DNA of 64,000 nucleotides from Ramlibacter cellulosilyticus (GTDB lineage: Bacteria; Pseudomonadota; Gammaproteobacteria; Burkholderiales; Burkholderiaceae_C): assembly GCF_014297465.1 (NCBI RefSeq), contig NZ_JACORT010000009.1, forward strand, positions 1-64,000, read 5' to 3'. Under the pieces are notes generated by a model. The model was not told where the DNA came from. It was given only the letters and a program-made list of their open reading frames with translations, and ran no database searches. Numbering within the stretch: the first letter of the stretch is position 1; every line of letters begins with the position of its first letter. The translations under genes and the position numbers were made by a program. Shown piece after piece: positions 39,971-49,800 of this stretch.

Positions 39971-41308
39971 ATGGGGCGCCGGTCGCACGCGCGCGCACTC
40001 TCGGTATGGGCCAACGGGCTCCGGGTCGCGACCTGGCGCATTCCCGCGCGCGGCGAGGTGGAGCTGCAGTACGACCCCGTTTGGCGCGAATCCGATGCCG
40101 GGCGCCCGCTGTCCCTCTCGCTTCCGCTAGGCGTGCCCGGTTCACTGCTGCGTGGCGCGGCGGTGGAGAACTACTTCGACAACCTGCTCCCGGACAGCGC
40201 GGACATCCGCAAGCGCATCGCCGGGCGGTTCAGGACCGACTCGACGGACGCCTTTGACCTCCTCGCCGCGACGGGCCGGGACTGCGTCGGAGCGGTGCAG
40301 TTATTGGGGGAGGACGAGACGCCCGACGGATTCGACCGCATCGAGGGCATTCCGCTGTCCGACCGCGAGGTCGCTGCGCACCTGGGCGGCATCGTCGCCC
40401 CACCGGTGCCAGGGCCTGGCGGCGACGATGCATTCCGGATCTCCATCGCGGGGATGCAGGAGAAGAGCGCCCTCCTGTGGCATGGCGGCCGCTGGCACCT
40501 GCCCGTCGGCGCGACGCCCACGACGCATATCCTGAAGCTTCCGCTCGGGTTCGTGGGCCACATGAAGGCCGACCTCACGACGTCGGTCGAGAACGAGTGG
40601 CTTTGCATGCAGCTGCTCGAGGCGTTCGAACTTCCGGTCGCCAGCACCAGCATCCGCGACTTCGCCGGGCAGCGGGTCCTGTGCGTGGAGCGCTTCGACC
40701 GCAGGCTGCACTCGTCCGGCACGTGGATCATGCGGCTGCCGCAGGAAGACTTCTGCCAGGTGTACGCGCTGCCCCACACCCGCAAGTACGAGGCGGACGG
40801 CGGCCCGGGCCTGGTGGACATCGCGAGGATCCTCAAGGGTTCGGAGCGGGCCGACGAGGACCGGGCCACGCTGCTGAAGGCGCAGATCCTCTTCTGGATG
40901 CTCGCCGCCACCGACGGCCATGCCAAGAACTTCAGCATCCAGCTGCTGCCGAAGGGGCGCTACCAGCTCACGCCCTTGTATGACGTGATCTCGGTGCTGC
41001 CGGTGATCGGCGATGCCCCCAACCAACTGCGGTGGTACAGGCAAAAGCTGGCGATGCCGGTGCACGGAAGGAGCAGGCACTACCTGCTGAAGGACATCCG
41101 CAGGCGCCACTTCGACACGACGGCGCTCCTGTGCGGTTATGGGCCCGTGGCGGAGCCGTTGGTGCAAGAAATCCTGGAGAAAGTGCCGGGCGCCATCGAG
41201 CAGGTGCATGGCCGGCTGCCGCGGGGCTTTCCGCAACGGGTGGTGGACGCGATCTTCACTGGCCTGCAGGATGCGGGGAGGCGGCTGCACGACATGCGGC
41301 CCGCATAG
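39971..41308 (+). CDS. hipA: HipA-family serine/threonine kinase toxin
   Basis: This 445-residue kinase has the N-terminal subdomain (LPLGVPGSLLRGAAVENYFDNLLPD), the autophosphorylation loop region (ISIAGMQEKSALL), ATP-site HILKLP, LCVERFDR, the catalytic loop ATDGHAKNFSI and metal-binding YDVIS. HipA kinases phosphorylate glutamyl-tRNA synthetase in E. coli and induce dormancy; the target here is unknown. All key motifs are intact, so it is probably active. The linked antitoxin and operators complete the module. Confidence 0.92.
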   Translation: MGRRSHARALSVWANGLRVATWRIPARGEVELQYDPVWRESDAGRPLSLSLPLGVPGSLLRGAAVENYFDNLLPDSADIRKRIAGRFRTDSTDAFDLLAATGRDCVGAVQLLGEDETPDGFDRIEGIPLSDREVAAHLGGIVAPPVPGPGGDDAFRISIAGMQEKSALLWHGGRWHLPVGATPTTHILKLPLGFVGHMKADLTTSVENEWLCMQLLEAFELPVASTSIRDFAGQRVLCVERFDRRLHSSGTWIMRLPQEDFCQVYALPHTRKYEADGGPGLVDIARILKGSERADEDRATLLKAQILFWMLAATDGHAKNFSIQLLPKGRYQLTPLYDVISVLPVIGDAPNQLRWYRQKLAMPVHGRSRHYLLKDIRRRHFDTTALLCGYGPVAEPLVQEILEKVPGAIEQVHGRLPRGFPQRVVDAIFTGLQDAGRRLHDMRPA

Positions 41309-41636
41309 ACCCTGCGTGCCGGATTCAGCGGAATTCGTCCCGCTGAATCCAGGGCCGCCATCGTCCGACTTGTTGCCCACTACCGCCTCCGCGCCATTGT
41401 GAGCGGACCCTTCTGTCCGCTTCTCCGAAGCGCATCGAGACATCCAGAGATACCCCGACACCCCTGTCAATGTTGACAGGGGGTGTGATCTCGCCCTTCG
41501 GCAAGACGCCTACAACCCGCCCACTCGTCGGGTCCTTGTGCAGGGAAACCCGCGCATCCGCCAAAAGAGCGATGGCATTCCACGCGGCCGACAGGACACT
41601 CGCGGCGATTTGGGCTAAGTAAAAAAAGGAATTTGA
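41309..41636. other. Gap between hipA and the T1SS operon: hairpins only
   Basis: No gene is supported in these 328 bp. The stretch holds three inverted repeats. The first is an 11-bp stem at 41321-41331/41340-41350, a possible hipA terminator without a T-run. The second is a 7-bp stem at 41402-41408/41415-41421. The third is a near-perfect 29-bp palindrome at 41458-41486, listed separately. The last 30 bp are AT-rich and hold the ribosome site of the transporter gene. Confidence 0.5.
41458..41486. promoter_or_regulatory. Long palindrome upstream of the T1SS operon
   Basis: ACACCCCTGTCAA and TTGACAGGGGGTGT are complementary apart from one extra G, separated by TG. The core TGTCAATGTTGACA is a perfect dyad. 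It lies 151 bp before the transporter ATG and could be an operator for a dimeric regulator. No cognate regulator gene is adjacent. Confidence 0.5.
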
Positions 41637-43868
41637 ATGCAAGGGGGAAGCGCCGTGGCTAAGGAGCTAGCCACGGAGAAACAGAGCGCTGAGGTCCACG
41701 CACGGCATCGGGATGACGTGCAATCCGCATTAGCCGCTCTATGCATCGTCGCTCGCCTGCATCAGGTGAGTGCAGACCCAGCAACGCTCGCTCATCAGCT
41801 GGGCCTTGCTCCCAGTGAAGCACTTGATACGGACGCTTTGGTTCGCGCCGCCCATCACCTTGGTCTGAGAGCAAAGCTGTCTAACTCCACGCCGGACCGG
41901 CTCCAGCTGACACCGCTGCCTGCGCTCGCGGTTATGCGGACCGAGCAAGGCGTGCTCCGTGTCGTGGTCCTGGCCCAATGCGATGGACAGCGCGTGCTGA
42001 TTCAAGCTCCGGACGCGACGACGGCCCGACCGACGATCGAGCCACTCTCCGTCTTCATCGAGCAATGGACAGGCGAGCTGATCCTGATCACGAGTAGGAC
42101 CAGCCTGATGGGCGAACTGGCCAAATTCGACTTCAGCTGGTTCGTGCCCGCGCTGGTGAAGTACCGCCGGCTCCTGGGGGAGGTCCTGCTGATCTCCTTC
42201 TTCCTCCAGTTGTTTGCATTGGTTAGCCCGCTCTTCTTCCAGGTCGTCATGGACAAGGTGCTGGTGCATCGCGGCCTGACGACGCTCGACGTGCTGGTGA
42301 TCGGGCTGGTGGTCGTGGTGCTGTTCGAGAGCCTGCTCAATGGGCTGCGCACCTACATCTTCAGTCACACCACGAGCCGCATCGACGTGGAGCTCGGCGC
42401 GCGCTTGTTCCGCCACCTCGTGCAGCTGCCGCTTGCGTACTTCCAGGCGCGGCGGGTGGGCGACTCGGTAGCCCGCGTGCGCGAGCTGGAGAACATCCGC
42501 AGCTTCCTCACTGGCAATGCGCTCACCGTGCTGCTGGACGTCTTCTTTTCTTTCGTCTTCGTCGCGGTGATGCTGTTCTACAGCGTGCCGCTCACGCTGA
42601 TCGTGCTCGCCAGCCTGCCGCTGTATGCGGGGCTCAGCATGGCCGTAGTGCCAGTGCTGCGCAAGCGCCTCGACGTGAAGTTCGCGCGCGGCGCGGAGAA
42701 CCAGGCAATGCTGGTGGAGACCGTCACCGGCATCCAGACGGTGAAGGCTAGCGCGCTGGAACCGAGCTTCGGCCGGCGCTGGGACAACCAGCTGGCCGCC
42801 TACGTTTCGGCCGGCTTCCGCACGCAGAACCTGGCGAGCTGGGCGCACGAGGGTATCAGCCTGATCGGCAAGCTCGTGAACGCCGCCACCCTGTGGTACG
42901 GCGCGCACCTGGTGATGGACAACGCGCTCACCGTCGGCCAGTTCGTCGCCTTCAACATGTTCGCCCAGCGCGTCGCGCAACCCATCATGCGCATGGCGCA
43001 ACTGTGGACGGACTTCCAGCAGACCGGTATCTCTATGGCGCGGCTTGGAGACATCCTCAACACCCGCACGGAGGTGCCGCCCACCAGCGCCGCGCAGCTG
43101 CCGCCGCTGAAGGGCCGCGTGACGCTGCACAACGTGACCTTCCGCTACCGGTCGGATTCGGCGCCCGTGCTTGATGCCGTCAGCCTCGACGTGCGCCCCG
43201 GCGAGGTGATCGGCATCGTGGGCCGCTCCGGTTCTGGCAAGAGCACGCTGACCAAGCTGGTCCAGCGGCTCTACGCGCCGGAGCAGGGCCGGCTGCTGGT
43301 GGACGGCATCGACGCCGGGCTGATCGACGCGGCACAGCTGCGGCGGCAGGTGGGCGTGGTGCTGCAGGAAAACCTGCTGTTCAACCGCAGCGTGCGCGAG
43401 AACATCGCCATCTCCGACCCCGCCGCGCCGATCGAGGCGGTGGTCCGGGTTGCGCAGCTCGCGGGCGCGCACGAATTCATCAGCGAACTGCCGGAGGGCT
43501 ACGACACCATCGTCGGCGAACAGGGTTCGTCGCTGTCGGGCGGACAGCGCCAGCGTGTCGCCATCGCCCGCGCACTTTTCACCAACCCGCGCATCCTGAT
43601 CCTCGACGAGGCGACGAGTGCGCTGGACTACGAAAGCGAAGCCATCATCCAGCGCAACATGGTCGCCATCTGCTGCGGCCGCACCGTCTTGATCATTGCG
43701 CACCGCCTCTCAGCAGTGCGCAACGCCAACCGCATCATCGTCATGGACAAAGGCCGCATCGTGGAGGCTGGAGCACACGACGCGCTGGTCCAGAAGCCGG
43801 ACGGCCTCTACGCACACCTCTGGAGGATGCAGGACGGCCGCGGGGTGCCCAAGGGAGCCCTGCCATGA
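41637..43868 (+). CDS. Type I secretion ABC transporter (HlyB family)
   Basis: This 743-residue protein exports an RTX-type substrate in one step with an adaptor and TolC. It has an N-terminal C39-like domain (about 25-150) without the protease catalytic set, as in HlyB, then six helices beginning near SWFVPALVKYRRLLGE. Conserved elements include VVMDKVLVHRGLTTLDVL, SRIDVELGARLFRHL, Walker A GRSGSGKST, signature LSGGQRQR, Walker B ILILDEATSALD and AHRLS. AAAGGAA precedes the ATG. It is coupled to the adaptor by a 4-nt overlap. No RTX substrate gene follows intact. Confidence 0.95.
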   Translation: MQGGSAVAKELATEKQSAEVHARHRDDVQSALAALCIVARLHQVSADPATLAHQLGLAPSEALDTDALVRAAHHLGLRAKLSNSTPDRLQLTPLPALAVMRTEQGVLRVVVLAQCDGQRVLIQAPDATTARPTIEPLSVFIEQWTGELILITSRTSLMGELAKFDFSWFVPALVKYRRLLGEVLLISFFLQLFALVSPLFFQVVMDKVLVHRGLTTLDVLVIGLVVVVLFESLLNGLRTYIFSHTTSRIDVELGARLFRHLVQLPLAYFQARRVGDSVARVRELENIRSFLTGNALTVLLDVFFSFVFVAVMLFYSVPLTLIVLASLPLYAGLSMAVVPVLRKRLDVKFARGAENQAMLVETVTGIQTVKASALEPSFGRRWDNQLAAYVSAGFRTQNLASWAHEGISLIGKLVNAATLWYGAHLVMDNALTVGQFVAFNMFAQRVAQPIMRMAQLWTDFQQTGISMARLGDILNTRTEVPPTSAAQLPPLKGRVTLHNVTFRYRSDSAPVLDAVSLDVRPGEVIGIVGRSGSGKSTLTKLVQRLYAPEQGRLLVDGIDAGLIDAAQLRRQVGVVLQENLLFNRSVRENIAISDPAAPIEAVVRVAQLAGAHEFISELPEGYDTIVGEQGSSLSGGQRQRVAIARALFTNPRILILDEATSALDYESEAIIQRNMVAICCGRTVLIIAHRLSAVRNANRIIVMDKGRIVEAGAHDALVQKPDGLYAHLWRMQDGRGVPKGALP

Positions 43869-45307
43869 GCGCTCAGGCACTGCACCACCCCTTCGTCGAA
43901 CTGATGGCACGGTACCGCGCCATCTTCCGGGGTGCATGGGAAGTCCGGCACGAACTCGCCGGGCCCAAGCGCATGGCCGACGAGGCCGCCTTCCTGCCGG
44001 CAGCGCTGAGCCTGCAGGAAACGCCTCTGCACCCGGCCCCGCGGCGCCTGGCGTTTGCGTTGATCGCGCTCTTCACGATCGCAGTCGCCTGGTCGATCTT
44101 CGGTCACGTGGACATCGTCGCCGTGGCGCCGGGGCGCATCGTGGTGAGCGAGCGGACCAAGCTGATCCAGCCGCTGGAGCGCAGCGTTGTGCGGCGCGTG
44201 CTGGTGAAGGACGGCCAGCGCGTGAAGGCCGGCCAGCCACTGGTGGAGCTCGACCCTACGTCAGCGAGCGCGGACAAGACAGCCGTCGAGGAGCAGCTCA
44301 AGGCGAACACCTCAGACGCGCTGCGTGCGCGTGCACTCCTGAAGGCGATGCAGGGCGGCGCGGTCGATCTGCGCGCGACGCCGCTGCTGGACGTTCCTTC
44401 CAGCTGGTCTCCGGCGGAACGCAGTACGGCGCAGATGCAGCTCGCCGCGGAGCGGAGCGAGATCGGTGCCAAGCTCGCCAGGCTGGCCGCGGAGATCCAG
44501 CGTCGGCAGGCCGAGGCGGCGACGATGCGCGAGGCGGTGGCGAAGCTCGAAACCACCTTGCCGCTCGCGCGGCAGCGCGAGGAGGACGTCAAGCGCTTGG
44601 CGGCGCAAGGCTTCATGTCCGGTCACGCCGGCCAGGACCGCACACGCGAACGCATCGAGCTGGAGCGCGACCTCGCGACGCAGCGCGCGAAGCTGCAGGA
44701 GACCTTGGCCGGCCTGCACGAGAGCGAGTACGCCCGCGCCGCCTACCTGGCCGAGACGCGCCGTACGTTACATGACCGCGAGGCACAGGCCGACCTGCGG
44801 CGCCAGGCAGCCACGCAGGAACACGCGAAGGCCGTGCATCGCGAGCAACTGGCCACCCTGACGGCACCGGTCGATGGGGTGATCCAGCAGGTGTCCGTGC
44901 ACACATCCGGCGGTGTGGTTACCGAAGCGCAGATTCTGATGATCGTGGTGCCGGAGGGGGCGCAGATCACTGCTGAAGTGACGCTGGAAAACAAGGACAT
45001 TGGCTTCGTCGCGCCGGGGCAGGCCGCGGCGATCAAGCTAGAAACGTTCAACTTCACGCGTTACGGAACCATCGACGGCAGGGTGACGATCGTCACGGCG
45101 GACGCGGTCAATGACGAAAAGCGCGGTGCGATCTTTCCGGTGACTCTGGCGCTGGCGCATGACGAGATTGATGTCGACGGGAAGATGATCCGGCTGGCGC
45201 CGGGGATGAACCTGACGGCGGAGATCAAGACAGGGAAGCGACGGGTGATCGAGTATCTGCTGTCGCCGATACAGAGAGCGACGAGTGAGAGTTTAAGAGA
45301 GCGATGA
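43865..45307 (+). CDS. Type I secretion membrane-fusion adaptor (HlyD family)
   Basis: This 480-residue protein has a cytoplasmic tail, one transmembrane helix (about 58-80, LAFALIALFTIAVAWSIFGHV), a biotinyl-lipoyl half-motif (VAPGRIVVSERTKLIQPLERSVV), long coiled-coil hairpin helices (about 130-320), the second lipoyl half (LTAPVDGVIQQVSVHTSGGVV) and the C-terminal beta-barrel ending in EYLLSPIQR. It bridges the inner-membrane ABC transporter to a TolC channel, which is not encoded here. Confidence 0.94.
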   Translation: MSAQALHHPFVELMARYRAIFRGAWEVRHELAGPKRMADEAAFLPAALSLQETPLHPAPRRLAFALIALFTIAVAWSIFGHVDIVAVAPGRIVVSERTKLIQPLERSVVRRVLVKDGQRVKAGQPLVELDPTSASADKTAVEEQLKANTSDALRARALLKAMQGGAVDLRATPLLDVPSSWSPAERSTAQMQLAAERSEIGAKLARLAAEIQRRQAEAATMREAVAKLETTLPLARQREEDVKRLAAQGFMSGHAGQDRTRERIELERDLATQRAKLQETLAGLHESEYARAAYLAETRRTLHDREAQADLRRQAATQEHAKAVHREQLATLTAPVDGVIQQVSVHTSGGVVTEAQILMIVVPEGAQITAEVTLENKDIGFVAPGQAAAIKLETFNFTRYGTIDGRVTIVTADAVNDEKRGAIFPVTLALAHDEIDVDGKMIRLAPGMNLTAEIKTGKRRVIEYLLSPIQRATSESLRER

Positions 45308-45339
45308 GCTCGACATGTGTTTAAGAACTGGAGTCACGC

Positions 45340-45780
45340 ATGGCCTTCGTCAACGAGTACGTCCCGCCGCTCGAAGCGGAAGCCTCCGAATTTCTGCGCG
45401 CGGCGCGCGCGAAGCTGGGGACTGGGCACACCACCCACGACATGTGGACTGTGGACCGCGAGAACGACATGGTTCTTTGTTTGAATGGCGTGGGCACGTC
45501 TTTGGAATCTCAGAATCACGAGTACTGGTCTTTCATCGACCGAAAGGGGGAGTACTTCGCAATCGTTGAGGTGCTCGCGCGATCGGAGATTGCTCCAGGT
45601 GCACTGGCGATCACGCGATCTATCGCCTTCCAGCGACACCCACGGTGGGCTGTTCCAGACAGGGAGACTCGGGCGTGCATCAAGGCGGCGCTGCAGGAAT
45701 ACAAGGATCTCGGGGCGGCGTCTATCTACAAGAAAGTGCAACTGAAGCTGATTGATGCCTTCACCGGTGAGGAGATCTGA
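45340..45780 (+). CDS. Hypothetical protein next to T1SS genes
   Basis: This 146-residue soluble protein starts MAFVNEYVPPLEAEASEFLRAARA and has mixed alpha/beta sequence with no signal or membrane segment. GGAG stands 7 nt before the ATG. GC content is lower than in flanking operons. It lies between the adaptor gene and a truncated gene, with 33 nt and 1 nt spacing, so it probably belongs to the same transferred operon. It could be a chaperone or immunity-type accessory of the lost secretion substrate, but no family was recognised. Confidence 0.6.
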   Translation: MAFVNEYVPPLEAEASEFLRAARAKLGTGHTTHDMWTVDRENDMVLCLNGVGTSLESQNHEYWSFIDRKGEYFAIVEVLARSEIAPGALAITRSIAFQRHPRWAVPDRETRACIKAALQEYKDLGAASIYKKVQLKLIDAFTGEEI

Positions 45781-45781
45781 G

Positions 45782-46070
45782 ATGGCTGCGATGCTTACCT
45801 TGCAGCAAGCCTTCGACGAGCTCGAGGCACTGACCGCAGGCGCTTTCAAAGAGTCCGATTTGATGGATCTGATAGCGCGAGTTTCATTGGATGATGCACC
45901 TGGGAAGGTTCAGGGTAGCGTCACACTGCTCTACGGCGGGAAGATCAATGGCATCTCCGCCGACGACTACGTGGCGACCATGATCCGACAAGGCGAAGAC
46001 ATCCGTGTGGTTAACAAGACGGTGGTCGGTACATTTATGGCGGACCCTCGATTCACCACCGCATTCGACT
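45782..46070 (+). pseudogene. 5' fragment of an unknown gene, cut at a junction near 46070
   Basis: The frame starts MAAMLTLQQAFDELEALTAGAF, 1 nt after the previous stop, and reads smoothly to about FTTAFDS (96 residues). After 46070 this frame becomes Arg-rich shadow of a LamG/RHS fragment in another frame and stops at 46297. As the next gene after a T1SS transporter and adaptor, it may be the start of the original secreted substrate, whose body has been replaced. That reading is inference. Confidence 0.6.
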
Positions 46071-46805
46071 CAGTTGAACGGACAGTGGTACCACGTGGCG
46101 GTTTCGCGTGTCGGAGGAGCCGTCTATGCCTTCGTCAACGGTGTCGCATACGCCGTGACGACCTCGCTGGGCACTACCCCTCTCTACGCGAACCTCAATT
46201 CACCGCGCGTGATCGGTGGGCAGTCCGCGTCGCCGTATCGGATCTTGAACGGATACGTCGACGACCTTCGGGTGACGATGGGGAAGGCGCGCTATGACTC
46301 TTCGTTCACCCCCCCCAATACTGCATGGGCCGATAGCGCGGCGACCAAGGGGCACACCAAGGGCGATATCCAGTCCGTCACTGATGCCGCCGGTCATGTG
46401 GTGCAGTACGTCCTGTACGACCCGGCGCGTCGGCCTCGCCAGATGGTCGATGCCAAGGGCATTACCACGGACATCACGTACGCGCCGCGTGGCTGGGTCG
46501 CCACGGTGACGGTGGCCCCTCCGGGTGGAGCATCCCGCACGACGACGTATACGTACGACGACGTCGGCCAGCTGACCGGGGTGAGTCTGCCGGACGGGAC
46601 AAGCCTGGCCTACAGCTATGACGCCGCCCACCGCATGACGGGAGTCTCGGACGCCCGCGGCAATTCCATCACCTACACGCTGGACGCCGCCGGAAACCGC
46701 ACGGGCGAAGATGTGAAGGACGCCGCCGGCATGCTGCGCCGCTCCGTGGCACGCTCCTTCGACGCCTTGAACCGGGTGCAGCAGGTCACCGGCGCTGCCG
46801 AGTGA
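46071..46805 (+). pseudogene. LamG-RHS fragment without a proper start
   Basis: From 46071 a different frame carries LNGQWYHVAVSRVGGAVYAFVNG and YVDDLRVTMGKARYDSSFTPP, the end of a LamG/concanavalin-type domain. RHS/YD repeats follow (TYDDVGQLTGVSLPDGTSLAYSYDAAHRMTGV, TYTLDAAGNRTGEDV), ending at TGA 46803-46805. The LamG domain lacks its first half, and no ribosome site or family-like start precedes it. It ends 11 nt before the intact RHS gene, so it is the decayed 5' part of a larger RHS protein. Confidence 0.75.
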
Positions 46806-46816
46806 GGGGAAGAAAA

Positions 46817-49800
46817 ATGAATCTGCATCAGTGCACCCCCGGTGCTTCGCGTTGGGGCTGGGCGGCGAGGGCGGTGGTGTTCGTTGCCTTCGCCCTGACG
46901 TCTGCCGTCTCGCAAGCACAGACCGCCAGCGTCACAGTTCTCACCAGTACCCCCAGCGCGTCCACCGCAGGCCAGAGCGTCACCCTCACCGCCACGGTCA
47001 CGGGCAGCAACCCCACCGGAGTGGTGACCTTCACGGATGGCGCTGCCACGCTAGGCGCCAAGCCCTTGGCGTCCGGCTCGGTCACCCTGTCGGTCAAGCT
47101 CCCCGGCGGCTCGCACGCGCTCACGGCGGTCTATGCCGGCGACGCCGCCAACACGGCCAGCACGTCCTCCACGCTCACCCATGTGGTGAGCGCAGCGGCG
47201 AGCACCACTACGCTGAGCGTCACACCGTCTGGCGCCGCCATCGGCCAGAACGTCACGCTCATGGCCAAGGTGGCCGGCTACAACCCCTCCGGTGCCGTGA
47301 CGTTCACCGCCGGTGGCACACCGATCGGAACGGCTCCCGTGACCGGAGGTGCGGCCACCCTCAGCACCGCTGGCCTGGGCCCGGGCAGCCACGTCCTGTC
47401 CGCCTCCTATGCCGGGGACGCGAGCAACGCCACCAGCACATCCGCCACGGTGAGCGTGACGGTGAGCGCGCGCCCTTCCATGACCTGGCAGTACGGCTAC
47501 GACGCCGTGGGCCGGCCCAACACGGTGGTGGATCCGAACGGTCTGGCGACCTACTTCTACTACGACGCCCTGGGCCGGCGTATCCAGACGCAGCAGCCGC
47601 CCAACACCGGCTCCAGCACGCCCACGGTGACGCAGTTCGGCTACGACGCGATCGACTCGCTCACGAGCTTCACCGACCCGCGCAGCCTCACCACCAGCTA
47701 CACGCCCAACGGCCTGGGCACGGTGGGCTCCCAGAGCAGCCCCGACAGCGGCGCCAGCCAGTTCACCCACGACGCCAAAGGCAACGTGCTCACCAGCACC
47801 GACGCCCGCGGCAAGACCACCACCTTCTCCTATGACGCGCTGGACCGGGTGCGCAGCATCACCTACGCGAGCGGCACGCCCACCACCTTCGAGTACGACG
47901 GGGGCACGAACCCGTATCCGGGCGCCACGGGCGAACTCACGAAGATGACCGACGAGTCGGGCCAGACCACCTACAGCTACGACAGCATGGGGCGGCTGAC
48001 CGGCAAGACGGTGGTGATCGCCGGCAAGACCTTCACCGTGGGCTACACGTGGGGCGACAGCGGCAGCGCGCTGGACAAGATCACAGCCATCACTTACCCG
48101 AGCGGTACGCGGGTGAACTACGGCTATGAGCCGCCAGACTTTCAGGGGGCGGATTTCGACGGGGACGGCATATCCGATCTGCTCTGGTACAACGAGACGA
48201 CGGGAAGCAGCGCGATTTGGCGCGGAGCAAACGAATCTCAAGCGTCGCCTGTTGATTCGGTGGCCGATCTAAACTGGAAGATCGCGGCTGTCGCGGACTT
48301 CAACGGCGATGGGAGCTTCGACGTCCTGTGGCGCAATACCGCCACCGGCGACAACGTTATCTGGCGCAGCGGCAAGTCGGCGCTGGCTCAAGCCGTCGTC
48401 TCCGTACTTGACGCCTCATGGAAGGTCGCCGGCGTGGGTGATTTCGATGGGGACCGTAAAGCCGACATCCTCTGGCGCAACGAAGCGAGCGGGCAGAACG
48501 TCATCTGGGCATCGGCCGACGTCAACCAGACGCGGGCCGTAGAGAGCGCAGATGTGAACTGGCGCGTCGCCACCCTTGGGGACTTCGACGGAGACGGCAA
48601 GTCAGATATCCTCTGGCGCAATCAAGTCAGCGGCGCCAATGCAATCTGGCGCAGCGGCAAGGTGGAGCAGGCACAAGCCGTGGCTGCCGTTGCCGACATG
48701 ATGTGGAAGGTTGCGGGAGCTGGCGACTTCGATGCCGATGGCATCTCCGACATCCTGTGGCACAACGACAGTACAGGGGCGAACATCATATGGCGCCACG
48801 GCGATGCGGCGCAGTCATACGCACTCAGCCCCACTGCCGCAAACCTGAAGGCGGCGGCAATTGGCGACTTCAATGGCGACGGCCGCTCGGATATCTTGTG
48901 GCGAGACGTGACGGCGGGCGCCAACGTGATCTGGAACGGTGGCGACAGCAGCGCGAGCCGGGCCGTCACCGCCGTTCCTGATCTCAATTGGCAACTGCCC
49001 GCGCAGACTAGCACCGGCGGCAGCGGGAAGGCCGGTAGCCTTGCCATGAGTGCTTCCTATGCAAAAGGGAGCATCACTTCGATAACGGTGAACTCGGTCA
49101 ACCCCAATGGGCAGGGCGCGAGTAATGCCAAACGGTTGCTTCTGTCGGGTATTGGCTACAACGTCGAGGGGAATGTCGCTGGCTGGCTGTGGTCGGACGG
49201 CAAACCCCGCACCATCGGCTACGACGATAACGGCTTGGTTTCCAGCTACACCCTGGGAGACCCGCTTGGCACAGGCAGCACCGCAGGCCTTTTGCGTAGC
49301 GTCCACCGCGACGCGGCCGGCCGCATTACGGGCTATACCCACACTAACAACGGCGCAGCCCAGGCAAGCTTCGACCAGGGCTTCGGCTACGACAACCTGG
49401 ACCGGCTGACCACGGCAACACGCGCAGCCACTACCACCCAATACAGCTACGACGCCACCGGCAACCGCACGGCCAAGACCATTGGCGGCACCACCTACAC
49501 CAACACGGTGAGTGCCACGAGCAACCGGCTCACGCAGGTGCAGGACGCCACGGGCACCGCCAGCATCGGCCATGACGCCGCTGGCAACATCGTAGGCGAC
49601 GGCAGCTCCACCTTCGCCTATAGCGACCGCGGGCGCATGGCCAGCGCGACAACTGGTAGTGGCACGGTGGCCTACCTGTACAACGGAGACGGCCTGCGGG
49701 TGAAGAAGAGCGGGCCGACCAGCTTGGTCACCAGCGGAGCGAGCCACTTCGTGTATGACGAACAAGGCCAGCTGCTGGGCGAGTACGACGCCAACGGCAC

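Noticed and set aside
41325..41642. 105-codon minus-strand frame in the hipA-T1SS gap
   Set aside because: It starts with TTG, lacks a ribosome site, crosses three hairpins and resembles no family I know.
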